A stretch of 48,618 bases of DNA from Ignavibacteria bacterium CG2_30_36_16 (GTDB lineage Bacteria > Bacteroidota > Ignavibacteria > Ignavibacteriales > Ignavibacteriaceae), in NCBI GenBank assembly GCA_001873185.1, contig MNYQ01000138.1, forward strand, positions 1 through 48,618. The letters run 5' to 3'. The notes under the pieces are model-generated. The model was not told the DNA's origin. It was given only the letters and a program-made list of their open reading frames with translations, and searched no databases. The position numbers and the translations under genes were made by a program. This document shows, piece by piece, positions 34,576 through 44,160 of this stretch. Numbering within the stretch: position 1 is the stretch's first letter; every line of letters starts with the position of its first letter.

Positions 34576-35874
34576 TTATTCATACCGAAGAGATTCAATC
34601 GGACTTTTATCCGCCGCTTTTTTTGCCGGATAACTTCCGAATAACAATCCCGTTGCAACAGAAACAATAAAAGCAATAACAACCGCAATGGGCGATATGA
34701 TCGTCTTCCACTCGGCATAGGTTGATATAACCGATGTTAAAATAAATCCAACTACTATTCCGAGAATACCGCCGGCTATGCTTATTGTTAAAGCTTCAAA
34801 TAAAAACTGCATTAAAATATCTTTTCGCGTTGCCCCGACAGCCCGCCGCACTCCAATTTCGCGAGTTCTTTCCATAATATTTGCAAGCATTATATTCATA
34901 ATACCGATACCGCCAACCAAAAGAGAAATGCCAGCAATAGCTCCCATCACTATGTTAAATATTCTCTGTGTTTTTTGTTTTTGTTCGAGAAGTTGTTCGG
35001 GGAGTATTATTTCATAATCTTTAACATTGTAATGCCGCCGTTCCATAATCCTGCTTATAAGATGAGCCGCTTCCTTTAGCTGATCCGAATTTTTAATTTT
35101 TACTGTAAGCTGTTCAACCGAATTACGGTCAACCACTTTTGCCTGCCCCTGCCCGCCCGCCATAAAAAAAACAACTCCCGATTGTGATTCACTCTTTTCG
35201 AACTTATCCATTTTGTACATCATTGTTGTAATGGGAAGATAAACATCGTCGTCATAATTACGCAAACCGAGCCCGGAAATACCAGCCGATGAAACTTTCT
35301 TTTCACCTGCAACGCCGATAATTGTAAACCACAAATTACCAAACTTGATTTTTTTACCAAGCGGGTCTTCAAATTTAAAGAGCTTTTCCTTTATGCCGGC
35401 GCCAATTATGCAAACGTTTGAATATGCGTCGAGATGATGTTGTTTAAAAAAAGATCCGCCGGACAGTTTTGTATTAAATGTTTCCGGGTAATTGGACGAA
35501 GTGCCGACAAGCATTGCTTCCAACAAAGTTGATTTGTATTGTACCTGTGATTTGAGTTCGCGCTGCGGGGTAATAAAATCAACTAACGGATTTAACTCTT
35601 TAATAGCATTGCCATCTTTTAAGGTTAACCCTGTAGAAAAAGATGCTTTCGATTTTCCATTATTCTTCGGCGGGTCGGCTTTTTTTATTATGATGTTGTT
35701 CGTACCCATCAATTCAATCTGCTGCAATGTTTCCTGCCGCGCTCCTTCACCAATCGACATCATTGCGATAACAGCAGCTACGCCGAATATTATACCGAGC
35801 ATTGTTAATGCAGCCCGCGTTTTATTCGATTGCAGCCCTTTAATTCCTATTTTAAACGATTCAAAATTGTTCAT
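34576..35874 (-). CDS. MacB/FtsX-type ABC transporter permease
   Basis: This mechanotransmission-type permease has one N-terminal membrane segment (TRAALTMLGIIFGVAAVIAMMSIGEGARQETLQQIELMGTNNIII), a periplasmic MacB_PCD domain (about 45-280) and three C-terminal segments with the FtsX core (GGIGIMNIMLANIMERTREIGVRRAVGATRKDILMQFLFEALTISIAGG). The terminal YPAKKAADKSPIESLRYE is typical. It has no fused ATPase, and no ATPase gene is adjacent, so its partner must be encoded elsewhere. It shares one base with the HlyD-family gene upstream, so they are translationally coupled. Confidence 0.93.
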   Translation of the reverse strand: MNNFESFKIGIKGLQSNKTRAALTMLGIIFGVAAVIAMMSIGEGARQETLQQIELMGTNNIIIKKADPPKNNGKSKASFSTGLTLKDGNAIKELNPLVDFITPQRELKSQVQYKSTLLEAMLVGTSSNYPETFNTKLSGGSFFKQHHLDAYSNVCIIGAGIKEKLFKFEDPLGKKIKFGNLWFTIIGVAGEKKVSSAGISGLGLRNYDDDVYLPITTMMYKMDKFEKSESQSGVVFFMAGGQGQAKVVDRNSVEQLTVKIKNSDQLKEAAHLISRIMERRHYNVKDYEIILPEQLLEQKQKTQRIFNIVMGAIAGISLLVGGIGIMNIMLANIMERTREIGVRRAVGATRKDILMQFLFEALTISIAGGILGIVVGFILTSVISTYAEWKTIISPIAVVIAFIVSVATGLLFGSYPAKKAADKSPIESLRYE

Positions 35875-37256
35875 TACTTCACTGATGAAGGAACAGTTAC
35901 CGAATTGCTTTCACTTTTCGACTCTTCTGTTTCACCAATTATTATTGTCGGATCGCGTAAGGCAACTTTATCTCCTTCCTTTAATCCCTTTTTTATGAGA
36001 ATATAATTTTCTCCTTTTTCGCCAACTTCAACTTCCTGCTCATCAAAATCGGAACCATTCATCAGGTAAACAATTTTTTTGCCGTCCTTTTCAAATACAG
36101 ATTCCTGGGGTACGAATAAAACACCCGGTATTTCATTTATGATGATCTGGTTGCTCGTGGTCATCCCCGGTTTTAATATTTCAGACTGCTTACTTATATC
36201 AACTTCAATTTCAAAAACTTTTATGTTTGAATTTTGATCTTTAGTTTTGCCGAGAGACGCAACATTGGAAATCACTCCTTCAAATGTCGAATCCTGGAAC
36301 GCGTCTAACTTTACGCGCACCTGCAAATTTTTAGTAACGCGGCTTACATCTACTTCGTTCACATAAGTCATGCTCTGCATCTTAGAAAGATCAGGCAATG
36401 AGATCAATGTCATTCCGGGCCATGGTGCATCGCCGATAGAAATTTTTCTGCCGGTTTGCCAGTTGGTTTCATACACAACCAATCCTTCGGTAGGAGAAGT
36501 TAAAGTTAACTGCTGAAGATCCCGCTGTGAGCGTTCTAAATCTGCCCTGCGCTGCTGAACCTCAATACCAATTTTATTTAGTTCAGATTGATTTATTATA
36601 TGTTTCGATTCAAGTTCCTGCTTGGATTTGATAAAACTTAATTCATTTCGCTGATGATTAAGTTTCGCTTCCTGCTGTTTAATTTCGGCTTCAAACTTCA
36701 TCTGCTCAAGATTAAGTTTCGAAAGCTCATAAGAGAGTTCTGCACTTTTCAAATCAGATTCAAGCCGTGTTAATGATGATTTTTGTTCTGCTACCATTCT
36801 GGCTCTGTCGGAAAGCGCAATTTCTAATTTTGCTTCTGCATCTTTTAAATTTGTTATCGCTTCAGTAGGATCGAACTGTACAATAGTATCGTTTGCTTTT
36901 ACGTATGTGCCTTCGGGAACAAGCTTAACAATTTTTAAGTTGCCTCTAATTCTTGGAGTGGTGATAGAAATAGAGTTTTTTGCTCTTATCTCTCCGCTTT
37001 CAGTTATGGAGACGAGAAATTTATCTTTTTTAACTGTGTATATCGGAATATCGCTTCTGCCTACGGAGAGAGATGTTATGGTTAAAATGACAACAAGGAC
37101 AATTACTGCAAATGCAGCAAGTAGGAACTTAGATTTCTTAAGTAAAGGCGGAAGGTTAAAAAGAGCTAACTTTTCGTCTATCTTTTCTGAGGATGTTTTT
37201 ATTTTGTCAAATAATGCGGAACGATTTAATTTTATATTACTTGTTTTTTCACTCAT
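35874..37256 (-). CDS. HlyD/MacA-family periplasmic adaptor
   Basis: This adaptor bridges the MacB-type permease to the TolC channel. It has one N-terminal membrane anchor at about 46-66 (FLLAAFAVIVLVVILTITSLSV) and a lipoyl half-motif (GEIRAKNSISITTPRIRGNLKIVKLVPEGTYVKANDTIVQFD). A long coiled-coil hairpin follows (about 125-245, with KLNHQRNELSFIKSKQELESKHIINQSELNKIG), then the second lipoyl and beta-barrel domains (TSPTEGLVVYETNWQTGRKISIGD...LQVRVKLDAFQDSTFEGVISNV). The 460-residue length is on the long side. It heads the three-gene export operon; the substrate is unknown. Confidence 0.9.
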   Translation of the reverse strand: MSEKTSNIKLNRSALFDKIKTSSEKIDEKLALFNLPPLLKKSKFLLAAFAVIVLVVILTITSLSVGRSDIPIYTVKKDKFLVSITESGEIRAKNSISITTPRIRGNLKIVKLVPEGTYVKANDTIVQFDPTEAITNLKDAEAKLEIALSDRARMVAEQKSSLTRLESDLKSAELSYELSKLNLEQMKFEAEIKQQEAKLNHQRNELSFIKSKQELESKHIINQSELNKIGIEVQQRRADLERSQRDLQQLTLTSPTEGLVVYETNWQTGRKISIGDAPWPGMTLISLPDLSKMQSMTYVNEVDVSRVTKNLQVRVKLDAFQDSTFEGVISNVASLGKTKDQNSNIKVFEIEVDISKQSEILKPGMTTSNQIIINEIPGVLFVPQESVFEKDGKKIVYLMNGSDFDEQEVEVGEKGENYILIKKGLKEGDKVALRDPTIIIGETEESKSESNSVTVPSSVK

Positions 37257-37507
37257 TTCCTATCCCCGTAAGTGGGTGGATAAATATAATATTACTTGTT
37301 AAATAATATAAAGATTGAGAGATAAAAAAAATGGACTTTTTTCGACCGGCGGTTTAATGATTTGATGAACGGCAGAAAATTTCAGCAGTAAAGCTGAATT
37401 ATTTGTATTCTCCAAATGAGTGCGCCGCACATTGTTTCCCTCCGGAAGGATAGAGTTGTAAAAAAATAGTAAAATTTCCAATATGTCTTGAAAAATCATT
37501 TTCTAAG

Positions 37508-37534
37508 TATTAAAATAGCAGTAGTATTTTAATA
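37508..37534. promoter_or_regulatory. Inverted repeat just upstream of the ytxH-like gene
   Basis: TATTAAAATA-gcagtag-TATTTTAATA is a perfect 10-bp inverted repeat with a 7-bp spacer. It ends 7 bp before the GGGAGGAAG ribosome binding site. It could be an operator for a dimeric regulator or a 5' leader hairpin. AT-rich palindromes also arise by chance more easily, so function is uncertain. Confidence 0.45.
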
Positions 37535-37552
37535 AATATCCGGGAGGAAGAA

Positions 37553-38032
37553 ATGGAAACAAAGGATAAAAATATTTTTAGTGGTGTTTTGTGGTTTGCA
37601 GCCGGCGGGGTTTTCGGAGCGATTACAGCGCTTATGTTTGCACCCCAAAGCGGCAAAGATTTTAGAAAGGGTGTTAAAAAAGATATTGACTCAACCTTAA
37701 AAAAGGCAAAACATGCCGGTGAAAAATTAATAAGGAACGCGAAGGAAACATCCGATGAAATTGTTGTAAAAGCAGACCAGATAATGTCGCTTTCAAAAAA
37801 TTACGCTTCGGGAAATTACGAAGGTCCTTTTGAAAAATTAAAAGGAGAAATAAACGGACTTAAAGCTGGCATTAATGCAGCCCTGCATCGTTACCGCAAT
37901 AGCGATCTTGCAAGAAAAAGCGCTTCCGAAATTTTCGCTCAGGATTTACGCGACCTTGAAGCAATGATGGAGTTTGACCAAATGGAAGACGAGTCACTTC
38001 CAAAACACGAAGGGATGAGCAGAAGAAACTAA
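37553..38032 (+). CDS. YtxH domain-containing protein
   Basis: This 159-residue protein has the YtxH/gas-vesicle-like N-terminal segment, a hydrophobic Gly/Ala helix followed by the PQSGK motif (VLWFAAGGVFGAITALMFAPQSGKDFRKGVKKDI). A helical, apolipoprotein-like region follows (ADQIMSLSKNYASGNYEGPFEKLKGEINGLKAGINAAL). YtxH proteins are membrane-associated stress or envelope proteins of unclear role. A strong GGGAGGAAG site and a downstream terminator show it is monocistronic. It is divergent from the export operon. Confidence 0.85.
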   Translation: METKDKNIFSGVLWFAAGGVFGAITALMFAPQSGKDFRKGVKKDIDSTLKKAKHAGEKLIRNAKETSDEIVVKADQIMSLSKNYASGNYEGPFEKLKGEINGLKAGINAALHRYRNSDLARKSASEIFAQDLRDLEAMMEFDQMEDESLPKHEGMSRRN

Positions 38033-38054
38033 AAAGATCAATTTAAAATTAGAA

Positions 38055-38088
38055 GCCGGAATTGCTGTGGAGCGATTCCGGCATTTTT
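38055..38088 (+). terminator. Intrinsic terminator after the ytxH-like gene
   Basis: GCCGGAAT-tgctgtggagcg-ATTCCGGC is an 8-bp perfect stem followed by ATTTTT, 22 bp past the stop. It fits a plus-strand rho-independent terminator. Confidence 0.82.
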
Positions 38089-38159
38089 ATTTAGATTAGA
38101 ATAAAAAAGATAACAACTGTAGTTTAAATCAAAAGGATCATACAGCACAAAGTTCACAA

Positions 38160-39470
38160 CTATTTTCTTATAAGCTGTCCGCTTATCCTTAGTAAATCCG
38201 TTTCGGCAAGTTTAGCTTCATATTGCGCCTGAAGTAAACGGCTTTGAGACTCGAGCAGACGTTTTTGTGTCTCCCGAAATTCGAGCGGCGTTAATGTGCC
38301 AAGACGCAGACGCTCCAGTGCTATGTCAACATTCTCACTTACCGATTCGAGATTTTCTGTTTCAATTTCTATGAGTATAAGTGAGTTTTCATACCGTTTA
38401 TAAGCGGTCAGTATATCAGCCTTAACATTTTCTTCGGCTTGATTTAAAGCCGTTTCATTTATCTCTATGCTGATGTTGGCATTTTGAATTGCTCTCGATG
38501 TATTTAATCCATCGAATATATTCCAGCTTGCAGCAACACCATAGTTAAAGCCATTGGTTAAATTGGATTTTAAGAATCCCGCTTCTGCTTCCGACTTTGT
38601 ATAGCTGTACCCGGCAGTTAAATTTATATCAGGGAACCAATCCGAGCGCATTAGTCGCAGGTTAACATCGGCGAGCGTTTTATTTTGTCTCGCGATTAAA
38701 AGTTCACTGTTCTTTTCCATTGCCGAAATGAGCATGTCGTCGGCATTCAAATTGTTTCGGACCACAATTGTATCTTCTACATTAAACTCTTCATTAACAT
38801 CGCGACCAAGCAGCTCATTTAAATTTATTTTTGCTTGAATGAGTTTTAGTTCTTCCCGTAGGTAGTTCATCTTATCTTCATTTAAATCTACTTTTGCCTG
38901 TCTTAAATCAAATCGGGAACCGGAACCAACATCCAATTTGTTCTCAGCAATTCTTACGCGCTCTTCAGAAAGCGAAATACTTTTCTTTATCACTTCGCGC
39001 ACCTGCTGTTCGCGGACGATATCGTAATAAACAGAAATTACGGATGAAATATTTTGTTCGATTGAATTTTTAAAATTCACTTCGCCATTCTTCTTCAATT
39101 CTTTTAACCTGTCGAATTCGGCAAACATTTCAAGCCCGTCAAAGATAGTCCAGTTAAGCGAAAGCGAGGCATTTAAATTTTTAGTTACTGCACCGGTACG
39201 GTCTACCTGTCTGCCATCGATATATTCTTGAGTTGTATTAGTAACGCTTCTTGATAACGAGCCGGTAGCGTTTAATGTGGGAAGAAAACCAGCGTTGCCA
39301 ATCGTTAAATTGTTTTGGGCAATAGTTAACTCGCCGCGGGCGATGCTGATTGAATAATTGTTTTTTAACGCCGCTTCCACAGCGTCATGTATGCTAAGTT
39401 TGTGCTGTGCAAAAAGAGAGGTATAAAAAATCAAAAACGGAATTATTAATTTCATTTTATGTTTCGTCAT
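38160..39470 (-). CDS. TolC-family outer membrane protein of the RND pump
   Basis: The 436-residue outer-membrane channel has a signal peptide (MKLIIPFLIFYTSLFAQ, with five residues before it) and two OEP repeats: LSIHDAVEAALKNNYSISIARGELTIAQNNL and the later ADDMLISAMEKNSELLIARQNKTLADVNL. The terminal region (LGTLTPLEFRETQKRLLESQSRLLQAQYEAKLAETDLLRISGQLI) is typical. It overlaps the RND permease stop by 4 bp and is the last gene of the operon. It is distinct from the other TolC protein at 33109. Confidence 0.92.
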   Translation of the reverse strand: MTKHKMKLIIPFLIFYTSLFAQHKLSIHDAVEAALKNNYSISIARGELTIAQNNLTIGNAGFLPTLNATGSLSRSVTNTTQEYIDGRQVDRTGAVTKNLNASLSLNWTIFDGLEMFAEFDRLKELKKNGEVNFKNSIEQNISSVISVYYDIVREQQVREVIKKSISLSEERVRIAENKLDVGSGSRFDLRQAKVDLNEDKMNYLREELKLIQAKINLNELLGRDVNEEFNVEDTIVVRNNLNADDMLISAMEKNSELLIARQNKTLADVNLRLMRSDWFPDINLTAGYSYTKSEAEAGFLKSNLTNGFNYGVAASWNIFDGLNTSRAIQNANISIEINETALNQAEENVKADILTAYKRYENSLILIEIETENLESVSENVDIALERLRLGTLTPLEFRETQKRLLESQSRLLQAQYEAKLAETDLLRISGQLIRK

Positions 39471-42400
39471 ATTTCAACCGTTTCGGTTTTGCTTTCTACT
39501 TGTTCTGTTACATTCGATACCGTTGCCGTTTTTCGGGAGAAGAACGAATAAATTGCCGGCACTATCATTAAGGTTAAAAAAGTAGAAAAAATTAATCCGC
39601 CAATAATTGCAATGCCCATCGAAACTCTACTTTCCGAACCGGCGCCAAGGGCAAGAGCAATGGGGAGAATGCCGAGTATAGTTGATAAGCTCGTCATCAA
39701 AATAGGGCGAAGACGGGCAACTGCAGCATCTATAATTGCTTCATTGCGTTCAAGTCCGGCTGCTTTTCTTTGGTTTGCAAACTCAACAAGTAAAATCCCG
39801 TTTTTCGTAACCAAGCCAATCAACATAATAATACCAATCTGACTAAATATGTTTGATGTTTGATTAAAATACCAAAGAGAAGCAAGCGCGCCAAGCAGAG
39901 CAAGCGGCACGGTAAAAAGAATGATAAACGGGTCGCGGAAAGACTCAAACTGCGCTGACAATACGAGATAAATCAGACCGAGAGCAAGCACAAATGCAAA
40001 CAACAAACTCGACGAACTTTCTTTAAAATCTTTGGAGGCCCCGTCTAATGATGTTGAAAATGTAGGGTCAAGAATTTTAGCGGCAATTTCTTCCATTTCG
40101 TTAATACCATCGCCGATAGTTTTCCCGGGTGCAAGCCCTGCCGATACGGTTGCAGAAACATACCTATTGAACCTATACAACTGCGGAGGCGCGCTTTCTT
40201 CTGTTGTTGTAATAACATTATCAAGCTGAATTAATTCTCCGCGATTATTTTTAACATAAAGCGAGCGAAGGTTGATCGGCTCGTCGCGGTTTTCCCGAGA
40301 AAGCTGACCAATAACCTGGTACTGTTTACCATTCATGATGTAATAACCAAAACGCTGCCCGCTAAATGCAGATTGAATGGTTTGCGCAATATCCATTGTC
40401 GAAATTCCGAGGTCGCGCGCGCGCTGTCTGTTAATGGTAATTTTGATTTCCGGTTTGTTGAATTTCAAATTGACATCAACAATAGTAAATATATTTGATC
40501 TACGCGCTTCTTCAAAAAACTTAGGAAGCACTTCGCGGAGTTTTTCAAAATTGGGAGACTGGATTACAAATTGAACTGGAAGCCCGCCTCGTCCGCTGCT
40601 TCCAATAGTTTGCTGCTGTGTAACAAATGTGCGTGCCATTGTTAAATTTGAAAGTGAAGCTGTTAAATCATTTGCTATTTGCTGCTGTGTACGTGTGCGT
40701 TTATCGGGGTCAACAAGAATAATATTTCCGAAGCCGGAATTAACCGAACCAGATGCTCCGAAACCCGGCGAAGTTACCGAAATAATAGCGTCGCTCTCGG
40801 GCACTTCTTCTTCAGTAAGACGGACAAGCTGATCCATGTAGCTGTCCATGTACTCAAATGTCGCTCCTTCGGGAGCGCTTACAATCATCTGTATACGGCT
40901 TCTATCTTCAAGCGGTGCAAGTTCGGAAGGAATAACGCTGAAGAAAATGTAAATGAAAACAATTGAAACGCCCATAGCCGCAAACGCCAGCCAGCGATGC
41001 TGCATAAATGAATTGAGCGATTTTCTATAGGTACGGTTTACTTTTTCAAAAAACGGCTCGGTTTTATTATAAAACCAATTGTGTGTTTCCCGCCTCTTCA
41101 AAATTTTTGCGCTCAACATTGGCGTTAGCGTTAGTGCAACAAAAGATGAAATAATAACCGAACCTGCTATAACGATTCCAAATTCACGGAAGAGTCTTCC
41201 TGTTAAACCGGAAAGAAAAATCACGGGAAGAAAAACAGAGGCAAGCGCTACGGTAGTGGATACAACCGCAAAAAATATTTCTGCCGAACCGCGCCGCGCC
41301 GCTTCATTCGGTTCCATCTTGTTCTCAATTTTTGTGTAGATGTTTTCGAGCACTACGATAGCGTCATCAACAACAAGACCGATTGCGAGTACAATACCAA
41401 GCAGCGTTAACACGTTTATTGAAAAATTGGCAATGTACATAATAAAAAATGCGCCAATCAAAGAGATAGGAATAGCGATAACAGGAATAACAGTTGTTCG
41501 CCAATCACGTAAAAACAAAAAGATAATTAACACAACAAGACCAAATGCCACAAATATTGTCTGCTGAACTTCGGTTATAGAATCTTTGATATATGTAGTT
41601 ACGTCAAAACCGATTCCTGTTTTTATATCCGGTGGAAGATTTTGTTCAATCTGTTTTAATCTTTTATAAAACTCATCTGTTATTGCAATGTTGTTTGCGC
41701 CTGCCTGCGCAATAAGTACAACTCCCACCATTGGAACCCCGTCGCGCTTTAATACTGTGCGTTCGTTTTCGGCGGCAAGCTCGGCGCGCCCAACATCCTT
41801 AAAACGAACTACACTCCCCACAGCTTCTTTAATAATAAGATTATTAAATTCTTCTACGTCAAGCAATCTTCCAATTGTACGGATGGACAGCTCGGTGTTG
41901 TCCCCCTCAATTAGTCCTGAGGGAAGTTCAACATTTTCGCGTGTTATGGCATTGCGTACATCAATTGGCGTAAGCTGGTAGGCGGCAAGTTTTGCAGGGT
42001 CTATCCACAAACGCATCGCATATTTTTTTTCCCCCCATATTTGAACTCCCGATACACCCGGAATTGTCTGTAATCTTTCTTTGAAAACATTGTTCGCAAT
42101 ATCTGTTAGCTCGAGCAGACTTCTTGTATCGCTTTGAACATTTAAAAAAACAATCGGACGCGCATCTGCATCGGCTTTAGAAACAATCGGATTTTCAACA
42201 TCAGATGGAAGTCTTCGTATTGCGCGGGAAACTCTATCTCGCACGTCGTTTGCCGCCGCCTCAAGATTTACATCAATTTCAAATTCAACAGTAATTGTGC
42301 TTCTTCCATCACGGCTAACAGAGGTAAGTGAACGGATACCTGCAATACCGTTAATCTCCTCTTCGAGCGGCTCTGTTATTTGAGATTCAATAACATCAGC

Positions 42401-42565
42401 GTTTGCACCAACATAGGTTGTGCCTACAGTAATAATTGGCGGATCAACAGCGGGGTATTCACGCACGCCAAGATATGTATAACCGATAATTCCAAATAGT
42501 ACAATTACAATCGACATTACAATTGCAAGTACGGGTCTTCTTATGCTTAATGATGATAAACTCAT
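39467..42565 (-). CDS. RND-family multidrug efflux permease (HAE1/AcrB type)
   Basis: This proton-driven inner-membrane pump has 1032 residues and the expected 12 membrane segments in two halves. The N-terminus reads IRRPVLAIVMSIVIVLFGIIGYTYLGVREYPAVDPPIITVGTTYVGANADVIESQITEPLE. The proton-relay aspartates are in GIVLAIGLVVDDAIVVLENIYTKIE. The periplasmic porter and docking regions are complete, and the C-terminal half has GLVTKNGILLVEFANQRK. The length is normal. It follows the adaptor by 15 bp and overlaps tolC by 4 bp. The substrate cannot be told from sequence; the VVDD motif favours drugs or hydrophobic compounds over metals. Confidence 0.96.
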   Translation of the reverse strand: MSLSSLSIRRPVLAIVMSIVIVLFGIIGYTYLGVREYPAVDPPIITVGTTYVGANADVIESQITEPLEEEINGIAGIRSLTSVSRDGRSTITVEFEIDVNLEAAANDVRDRVSRAIRRLPSDVENPIVSKADADARPIVFLNVQSDTRSLLELTDIANNVFKERLQTIPGVSGVQIWGEKKYAMRLWIDPAKLAAYQLTPIDVRNAITRENVELPSGLIEGDNTELSIRTIGRLLDVEEFNNLIIKEAVGSVVRFKDVGRAELAAENERTVLKRDGVPMVGVVLIAQAGANNIAITDEFYKRLKQIEQNLPPDIKTGIGFDVTTYIKDSITEVQQTIFVAFGLVVLIIFLFLRDWRTTVIPVIAIPISLIGAFFIMYIANFSINVLTLLGIVLAIGLVVDDAIVVLENIYTKIENKMEPNEAARRGSAEIFFAVVSTTVALASVFLPVIFLSGLTGRLFREFGIVIAGSVIISSFVALTLTPMLSAKILKRRETHNWFYNKTEPFFEKVNRTYRKSLNSFMQHRWLAFAAMGVSIVFIYIFFSVIPSELAPLEDRSRIQMIVSAPEGATFEYMDSYMDQLVRLTEEEVPESDAIISVTSPGFGASGSVNSGFGNIILVDPDKRTRTQQQIANDLTASLSNLTMARTFVTQQQTIGSSGRGGLPVQFVIQSPNFEKLREVLPKFFEEARRSNIFTIVDVNLKFNKPEIKITINRQRARDLGISTMDIAQTIQSAFSGQRFGYYIMNGKQYQVIGQLSRENRDEPINLRSLYVKNNRGELIQLDNVITTTEESAPPQLYRFNRYVSATVSAGLAPGKTIGDGINEMEEIAAKILDPTFSTSLDGASKDFKESSSSLLFAFVLALGLIYLVLSAQFESFRDPFIILFTVPLALLGALASLWYFNQTSNIFSQIGIIMLIGLVTKNGILLVEFANQRKAAGLERNEAIIDAAVARLRPILMTSLSTILGILPIALALGAGSESRVSMGIAIIGGLIFSTFLTLMIVPAIYSFFSRKTATVSNVTEQVESKTETVEI

Positions 42566-42580
42566 AAAAAATTTAATGCG

Positions 42581-43645
42581 TTATTTTATTTCCGAAAGAG
42601 TAACCAGCATTCCCGGTCTTATTTGTAATATACCGGAAGTAATTACGGTATCGCCTGCCGTCAAACCATCCACAATCTGCACATCTTTCTCTGTCCTAAT
42701 CCCTATTTGAACAGACCGGGGTGCAACTACGCCGGCGCGATATAAAAACACTTTTTGACCTTTTAGTTCGGGAATAATTGCCTGTGTAGGAACAAGTAGC
42801 GCATTATCAATTTGCTTCAGGACAAGTTCGACATCTGCAAATGCGCCCGGCACTATCTTTCCCAGCGCATTATTATAGATACCCCGTACTTTTATTGTTC
42901 TTGTTACTGCGTCAATTTTAGGTTCAACAGCAAAAACTTTACCTTTAAATTGCTCATCATTGCCAGCCGTAGTAAACAGTATTTCGTCACCATGTTTAAT
43001 CAATGATGCATATCTTTCCGGAATTGAAAAATCAATTTTAACTGTTTTGATTTCTTGCAGACTTGCAATAATCGTGCTGCTGGTTACAAAACTCCCCTCG
43101 CTAACATTTTTTAAACCTATGTGCCCACTGAAAGGGGCTTTAATTTCTGTCTTTGCAATCTGCGCTTTAAGAAGTTCAATTTCCGCTTTGATGATATTAA
43201 ATTCGTTCAAGGAAACTTCATACTCTTCCTGACTTATCGCCTCACGTTTTAGGAGCGTTTGTTGACGTAATTCTTTATCAGCTAAAAGTTTGAGCCTATA
43301 GTCGCTGCGTTTCAATTGCGCTTGTAGTTCCTCATCATTTATCTTGATGAGCAAGGCACCTTTATTAATATAGCTGCCTTCCTTGAAAAATATGCGAGTA
43401 ATTTTCCCCGCAATCTCCGGGCGAAGTTCAACTTCTTCATTAGCGATAATTGTTCCGCTAACTAAAACTTTGTTTTCCAGTTTGTTTGCTTTAACAACAA
43501 TAGCTTTTACCGGAATTGGCGCATCGGACCGCACTCCTGCAGTAAGCTTTTTTTCTCCCGAAGAAGTCAATTTGGGTAAAATTAAAATTACAACCACAAT
43601 TAATGCGGCAGCGATGAGGAGATAGGTTTTAAGTTTTTTATTCAT
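42581..43645 (-). CDS. RND efflux periplasmic adaptor (membrane fusion protein)
   Basis: This 354-residue adaptor has an N-terminal membrane anchor (TYLLIAAALIVVVILILPKL). The first lipoyl half is VSGTIIANEEVELRPEIAGKITRIFFKEGSYINKGALLIKIND, followed by a coiled-coil hairpin. The second lipoyl half is TEIKAPFSGHIGLKNVSEGSFVTSSTIIASL, followed by beta-barrel and membrane-proximal domains (GKVFAVEPKIDAVTRTIKVRGIY...VPTQAIIPELKGQKVFLYR). It heads the adaptor-permease-TolC operon. No regulator gene is adjacent. Confidence 0.94.
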   Translation of the reverse strand: MNKKLKTYLLIAAALIVVVILILPKLTSSGEKKLTAGVRSDAPIPVKAIVVKANKLENKVLVSGTIIANEEVELRPEIAGKITRIFFKEGSYINKGALLIKINDEELQAQLKRSDYRLKLLADKELRQQTLLKREAISQEEYEVSLNEFNIIKAEIELLKAQIAKTEIKAPFSGHIGLKNVSEGSFVTSSTIIASLQEIKTVKIDFSIPERYASLIKHGDEILFTTAGNDEQFKGKVFAVEPKIDAVTRTIKVRGIYNNALGKIVPGAFADVELVLKQIDNALLVPTQAIIPELKGQKVFLYRAGVVAPRSVQIGIRTEKDVQIVDGLTAGDTVITSGILQIRPGMLVTLSEIK

Positions 43646-43757
43646 CTTGTACTTAGATTTATTGACGAAATCGCCTTAATGACTTTACCAAAGGAAAAAA
43701 AATATAGAATTATTGAGAGTAAAAATATTTTTTAAGGATGCAGCTTTTCTTCTAAAT

Positions 43758-43784
43758 AAAAAAAGCCAGCAAAATTACTGGCTT
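43758..43784 (-). terminator. Intrinsic terminator after the L31 gene
   Basis: On the minus strand AAGCCAG-taattttg-CTGGCTT is a 7-bp perfect stem leading into TTTTTTT, about 28 bp past the L31 stop. Confidence 0.82.
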
Positions 43785-43812
43785 AATAAATTCGCAAATT
43801 TGCGCAATCAAT

Positions 43813-44061
43813 TTAATCTTTTTTCGCGTATTTTCTTTTGAATTTCTCAACTCTTCCTGTAGTATCAAGCAGCTTCTGCTTACCGGTAAAGAAAGGGTGC
43901 GAAGCGCTTGAAATTTCTAACTTTACCAATGGGTAAGTTTTGCCGTCTTTCCATTCGATAGAATCGCCGGTTTTAATTGTAGAACGCGTTAAAAACGCAA
44001 AATCTGCCGAAGCATCTTGAAATACTACCGGTCTATAGTCCGGGTGAATACCTTTTTTCAT
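43813..44061 (-). CDS. rpmE2: Ribosomal protein L31, type B (zinc-independent)
   Basis: L31 links the 50S and 30S subunits. The 82-residue protein is the longer type B form: [29 protein letters not shown]...[34 protein letters not shown]. It has no cysteines, so it lacks the zinc ribbon of type A L31. In bacteria with both forms, type B is made under zinc limitation; whether a type A copy exists here is unknown. AAGG lies upstream of the ATG. It is monocistronic and followed by a terminator. Confidence 0.96.
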   Translation of the reverse strand: MKKGIHPDYRPVVFQDASADFAFLTRSTIKTGDSIEWKDGKTYPLVKLEISSASHPFFTGKQKLLDTTGRVEKFKRKYAKKD

Positions 44062-44160
44062 CGTTAACCTTAAAAATTAAACTAATTATCTGTTTTCTAA
44101 AAAAGTAGCTTCTAAAATAGGGAAGTAGGACTTAAATTCCAATTCTAAAATAAAGAATGT

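Noticed and set aside
37299-37499. 66-aa minus-strand ORF upstream of the HlyD gene
   Set aside because: No ribosome binding site, no recognisable family, and it occupies the divergent promoter gap.
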